Below, piece by piece: positions 34,329-36,964 of a stretch of DNA of 36,964 bases. Position 1 is the first letter of the stretch. Each line of letters begins with the position of its first letter. Source of the stretch: Deferrisomatales bacterium (GTDB lineage Bacteria > Desulfobacterota > Deferrisomatia > Deferrisomatales > JARGFW01); contig JARGFW010000022.1 in assembly GCA_029211085.1 (NCBI GenBank), positions 1 to 36,964 of the forward strand, in the 5' to 3' direction. The notes under the pieces were generated by a model. The model had not been told where the DNA came from, did not search any database, and was given only the letters and a program-made list of their open reading frames with translations. The position numbers and the translations under genes are program-made.

Positions 34329-35233
34329 TCCGCCGGCGCCTCTTGAGTCTCTTGCCCACGGTGTTCGGGGTGGTGACCCTGGTGTTCGCGTTCCTCCACG
34401 CGGTGCCCGGCGACCCGGTGGAGGTGATGCTGGGGGAGACCGCCCGCGCCGCGGACAAGGAGGTGCTGCGCGCCGAACTGGGGCTCGACCGGCCCCTGCT
34501 GGAACAGTACACGGGTTACCTGGGGGGGCTCGCCCACGGTGACCTCGGGCGCAGTTTCGCCTACCGCAAGCCAGTGCGGGAGGTGATCGCCGCGCGGCTG
34601 CCCGCCACCCTGCAACTGGCCGGTTGGGCCCTGGTGGTGGCCGTGGCCATCGCGTTCCCCCTGGGGGTGCTGGCGGCGGTGCACAAGGGGCGCCTCCTCG
34701 ACCGGGGCAGCCTGGTGGCCAGCCTGGTGGGCATCTCCATGCCCAACTTCTGGTTGGGTCCGCTGCTGATCCTGGGGTTCTCGGTGCACCTGCGATGGTT
34801 TCCGGTATCGGGCCGGGAGGGATGGTCCAGCGTGGTGCTGCCGGCCATCACCCTGGGCACCGCCCTGGCCGCGATCCTGTCCCGCATGCTGCGCTCGAGC
34901 CTGGTGGAGGTGCTGCGGGCGGAGTACCTGCAGGCGGCCCGGGCCCGCGGCGTGAGCGAGGCCAAGGTGGTGTGGGTGCACGCCCTGCGCAACGCCGCCT
35001 TGCCGGTGATCACCATCGTCGGGCTGCAGTTGGGGAGCCTGCTCTCCGGGGCGGTGATCACCGAAGCGGTGTTCGCCTGGCCCGGTGTGGGCACCCTGCT
35101 GCTGAGTGCCATCCAGGGCCGCGACTACCCCCTGGTGCAGGGCTGCGTGCTGGTGATCAGCCTCGGGTACGTGGCCGCCAACCTGCTGGCCGATCTGGCC
35201 TACCGCTGGGCGGATCCGAGGGTGAGGGGATGA
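34325..35233 (+). CDS. Peptide ABC transporter permease, DppB-like
   Basis: A 302-residue inner-membrane permease with about six transmembrane segments. The first is RRRLLSLLPTVFGVVTLVFAFLH in pieces, followed by the periplasmic loop with PGDPVE and GLDRPLLEQY. The ATPase-contacting EAA motif is EYLQAARARGVSEAKVVWVHALRNA, near residue 205. The subfamily signature TEAVFAWPGVGTLLL lies near 245. GTG 34325 overlaps the binding-protein stop (GTGA), and the stop overlaps the next start (ATGA). It pairs with the DppC-like permease to form the channel. Confidence 0.94.
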   Translation: MIRRRLLSLLPTVFGVVTLVFAFLHAVPGDPVEVMLGETARAADKEVLRAELGLDRPLLEQYTGYLGGLAHGDLGRSFAYRKPVREVIAARLPATLQLAGWALVVAVAIAFPLGVLAAVHKGRLLDRGSLVASLVGISMPNFWLGPLLILGFSVHLRWFPVSGREGWSSVVLPAITLGTALAAILSRMLRSSLVEVLRAEYLQAARARGVSEAKVVWVHALRNAALPVITIVGLQLGSLLSGAVITEAVFAWPGVGTLLLSAIQGRDYPLVQGCVLVISLGYVAANLLADLAYRWADPRVRG

Positions 35234-36066
35234 GTTCTTGGTCGATTCCCAAACTGCCCGGCGGGCGCGTCTTCCTGATCACCGCGGTGTCATTCCTCAT
35301 GCTCCTGCTGATCGGGTCCGCCCTGGCACCGGTGCTCCGTCCCGGGGGGGCGGACGTGCTGGATCTGGCGGCGGGGCTGGAGGGGCCGAGCCTCGCCCAC
35401 CCCCTGGGCCAGGACCGCCTGGGGCGCGACGTGCTGGCCGGCATCCTCCACGGGGGGCGGGTGAGCCTGCTGGTGGGGCTGGCGGTGGTGGCGGTGAGCC
35501 TGCTCGTCGGCACCGGGGTGGGGTTCGTGTCGGGCTATGCCGGCGGCTGGGTGGATGAGGTGGTGATGCGGGTGGTGGACGTGCTGCTGGCGTTTCCCGG
35601 CATCCTCCTGGCGATCGCCCTGGCCGGTGTGCTGGGCCCCAGTCTCGGCAACGTGGTGTTCGCCTTGAGCGTGCTCGGCTGGGTGGGGTTCGCGCGGCTG
35701 GTGCGGGGGGAGGTGCTGGCGCTCAAGGAGCGGGAGTTCGTGGTGGCCTCCCGGGCTCTCGGGGCCGGGCCCGTGCGCCTGGCCCTGCGCCACATCCTGC
35801 CCAACCTGGCGGGCCCGCTGGCGGTGCAGGCCACCTTTGCGGTGGCCGCCACCATCCTGGCCGAGTCCAGCCTGTCCTTCCTGGGGCTCGGCCCCCAAGA
35901 CGTCATCACCTGGGGGGGCATGCTCAGCCAGGGGGTGGATTACCTGTTGTTCGCCCCCCACCTGGCGTTGTTCCCGGGGCTGGCGATCATGGGCACGGTG
36001 CTGGGGATCAACCTGCTGGGGGATGCCGTGCGCGACCGGCTCGACCCCGGGAGGGAGCCCTGGTGA
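35230..36066 (+). CDS. Peptide ABC transporter permease, DppC-like
   Basis: A 278-residue permease. The N-terminal segment is followed by HPLGQDRLGRDVLAGILHGGRVSL, the DppC/OppC signature; the EAA loop is EFVVASRALGAGPVRLALRHILPN; and the end has AESSLSFLGLGPQDVITWGGML. ATG 35230 overlaps the preceding stop and the stop overlaps the ampD start. No ATP-binding (DppD/DppF) genes follow, so the transporter must borrow ATPases coded elsewhere. Confidence 0.94.
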   Translation: MSSWSIPKLPGGRVFLITAVSFLMLLLIGSALAPVLRPGGADVLDLAAGLEGPSLAHPLGQDRLGRDVLAGILHGGRVSLLVGLAVVAVSLLVGTGVGFVSGYAGGWVDEVVMRVVDVLLAFPGILLAIALAGVLGPSLGNVVFALSVLGWVGFARLVRGEVLALKEREFVVASRALGAGPVRLALRHILPNLAGPLAVQATFAVAATILAESSLSFLGLGPQDVITWGGMLSQGVDYLLFAPHLALFPGLAIMGTVLGINLLGDAVRDRLDPGREPW

Positions 36067-36575
36067 TCCTGCCCTGGGCGCGCCAGGTGCCGAGCCCCAA
36101 CTGCTCCGACCGAGAGGGCCGGGAGGTGGACACGGTGGTCCTGCACCACATCAGCCTGCCCCCCGGGGAGTTCGGGGGCGGCCACGTGGAGGCGTTGTTC
36201 TGCAACCGCCTGGGCCCCGTCGGGCACCCCTACTTCGCTGAGATCTGCGGCCTCCGGGTGTCGGCCCACTTCCTGATCGGACGGGACGGCGCCGTGACCC
36301 AGTTCGTGGACACCGAGGCCAAGGCCTGGCACGCCGGGGACAGTGCGCTGGAAGGGGAGGCAGACGTGAACCGGCGCTCGGTGGGCATCGAACTGGAGGG
36401 GGACGAGGAGGCGGAGTACACCGACCCGCAGTACGCGGCGCTCAACCGGGTCCTGGCCGAACTGCGCGCCGCCCATCCGGCGATCACGGGCCGCCGCATC
36501 GTTGGCCACGAACACGTGGCGCCGGGCCGCAAACGGGATCCTGGCCCGAAATTCGACTGGTCCCGCGTCTCGTAG
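36063..36575 (+). CDS. ampD: 1,6-anhydro-N-acetylmuramyl-L-alanine amidase AmpD
   Basis: A 170-residue zinc amidase (amidase_2 fold) that cuts the peptide from anhydro-muropeptides in the cytoplasm during cell-wall recycling and so controls AmpR-type signalling in some bacteria. Zinc ligands by alignment: His28 in VVLHHISLPPGEFGG, the His of IVGHEHVAPG and the Asp of KRDPGPKFDW; the catalytic Glu is in VGIELEGDE. ALFCNRLG and HPYFAEICGLRVSAHFLI are AmpD-specific. No signal peptide, as expected for AmpD. GTG 36063 overlaps the permease stop by 4 bases. Coupling to a peptide importer suggests that the importer handles muropeptides. Confidence 0.94.
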   Translation: MILPWARQVPSPNCSDREGREVDTVVLHHISLPPGEFGGGHVEALFCNRLGPVGHPYFAEICGLRVSAHFLIGRDGAVTQFVDTEAKAWHAGDSALEGEADVNRRSVGIELEGDEEAEYTDPQYAALNRVLAELRAAHPAITGRRIVGHEHVAPGRKRDPGPKFDWSRVS

Positions 36576-36964
36576 CCGTCCGAAAAGGCATGCCCAATCC
36601 GTGCACTATCGCCGATCGGGCACGGTCGGGTCCCCGTGCGTTGGCGCCGCGAAGCGCATGGCCAGCTCCTGTGAGCCCCCAGAGCAGGGAGCTTGTGGCA
36701 GGGGCGAAGGATCCACGGGCGGGAGCGGTGCCGGTCCCCTGAAGCCCACCCCTTCCAGCGCGCTCTCGGCCCAACCTGCGTCCCCCGACTCCGCCAACCC
36801 TGTAGGAACCCAGCCCCGCCCAGCGGGTCTCCGCAGCCAGGACGAAGGACGGCAGCTCCGGTGACCCGCAGTCCACGCTCCCCCACGTCTCACGTCTCAC
36901 CCCGGCGCAGCTAGCAGCCCGTTGATTTATACCGTTTCCGCCAGAGCGGCATTCGCCAGCGGCA
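36576..36964. other. Intergenic region at the right edge
   Basis: About 390 bases without a supported gene. GCACGG (36620-36625) and CCGTGC (36634-36639) form a weak hairpin that might end the ampD transcript. A short direct repeat, CACGTCTCACGTCTCAC, lies near 36885-36901. From the right edge a minus-strand frame runs in to a TAG at 36913-36911 (17 basic codons rich in Arg and Trp); it could be the end of a gene outside the window, but it is too short to call. Confidence 0.4.

Noticed and set aside
36911-36964. End of a minus-strand gene or of a mobile element at the right edge
   Set aside because: Only 17 codons and no terminal inverted repeat can be seen, so it cannot be supported from this window.

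Overview
The window is GC-rich (judged by eye) and almost fully coding. It looks like a proteobacterium sensu lato with an anaerobic lifestyle. The general signs are an AmpD with the HISLPPGEFGG signature, ApaH, Tag, UbiX, a Trp-codon leader peptide ahead of trpE, and a LigA-YihY-HAD housekeeping run. The anaerobic sign is the central cluster, whose genes match in order and domains the class II (tungsten) benzoyl-CoA reductase genes bamBCDEFGHI known from obligate anaerobes such as Geobacter. I cannot decide between a deltaproteobacterial-type and a gammaproteobacterial-type host.

Layout. 1-4323: end of ligA, a YihY-family membrane protein and a HAD nucleotidase in an overlapping run, then a small zinc-ribbon protein, then a nudix hydrolase and ubiX on the minus strand. 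4485-7046: a short-type alpha-glucan phosphorylase. 7077-11930: a tryptophan operon controlled by a classic attenuator (leader peptide with three consecutive Trp codons, then a terminator hairpin), ordered trpE, cupin, trpG, trpD, amidohydrolase; trpC and later genes are not in this window. 12056-15879 (minus): an acyl-CoA ligase followed by a Cys-ligated molybdopterin/tungstopterin oxidoreductase. 16382-27113 (plus, divergent): eight bam-like genes, B to I, then an iclR regulator (27339-28163). 28174-30433: an unrecognised protein, Tag glycosylase and ApaH. 30653-32678 (minus): a lipoprotein and an M48/Ste24 protease. 32772-36575: peptide-binding lipoprotein, two permeases and ampD, all translationally coupled.

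The central system. The AOR-type BamB-like subunit would be the catalytic tungsten enzyme. The ferredoxin-like C, HdrD-like D, double HdrA-like E, MvhD-like F and NuoE/F/G-like G, H and I form an electron-transfer relay of the kind proposed for flavin-based electron bifurcation. The ligase would make the CoA thioester substrate. The F subunit is interrupted by an in-frame TGA at 23569-23571, exactly where MvhD proteins carry Cys in the CNWC motif. The homologous reading frame continues on both sides, so I read it as selenocysteine. Gene callers would truncate or miss this gene.

Regulation visible in the sequence: the trp attenuator; a good sigma-70-type promoter at 16148-16176 ahead of bamB with two near-identical 10-bp direct repeats 20 bp apart just downstream; and candidate operators ahead of iclR. 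No tRNA, rRNA, CRISPR array or intact mobile element was seen.
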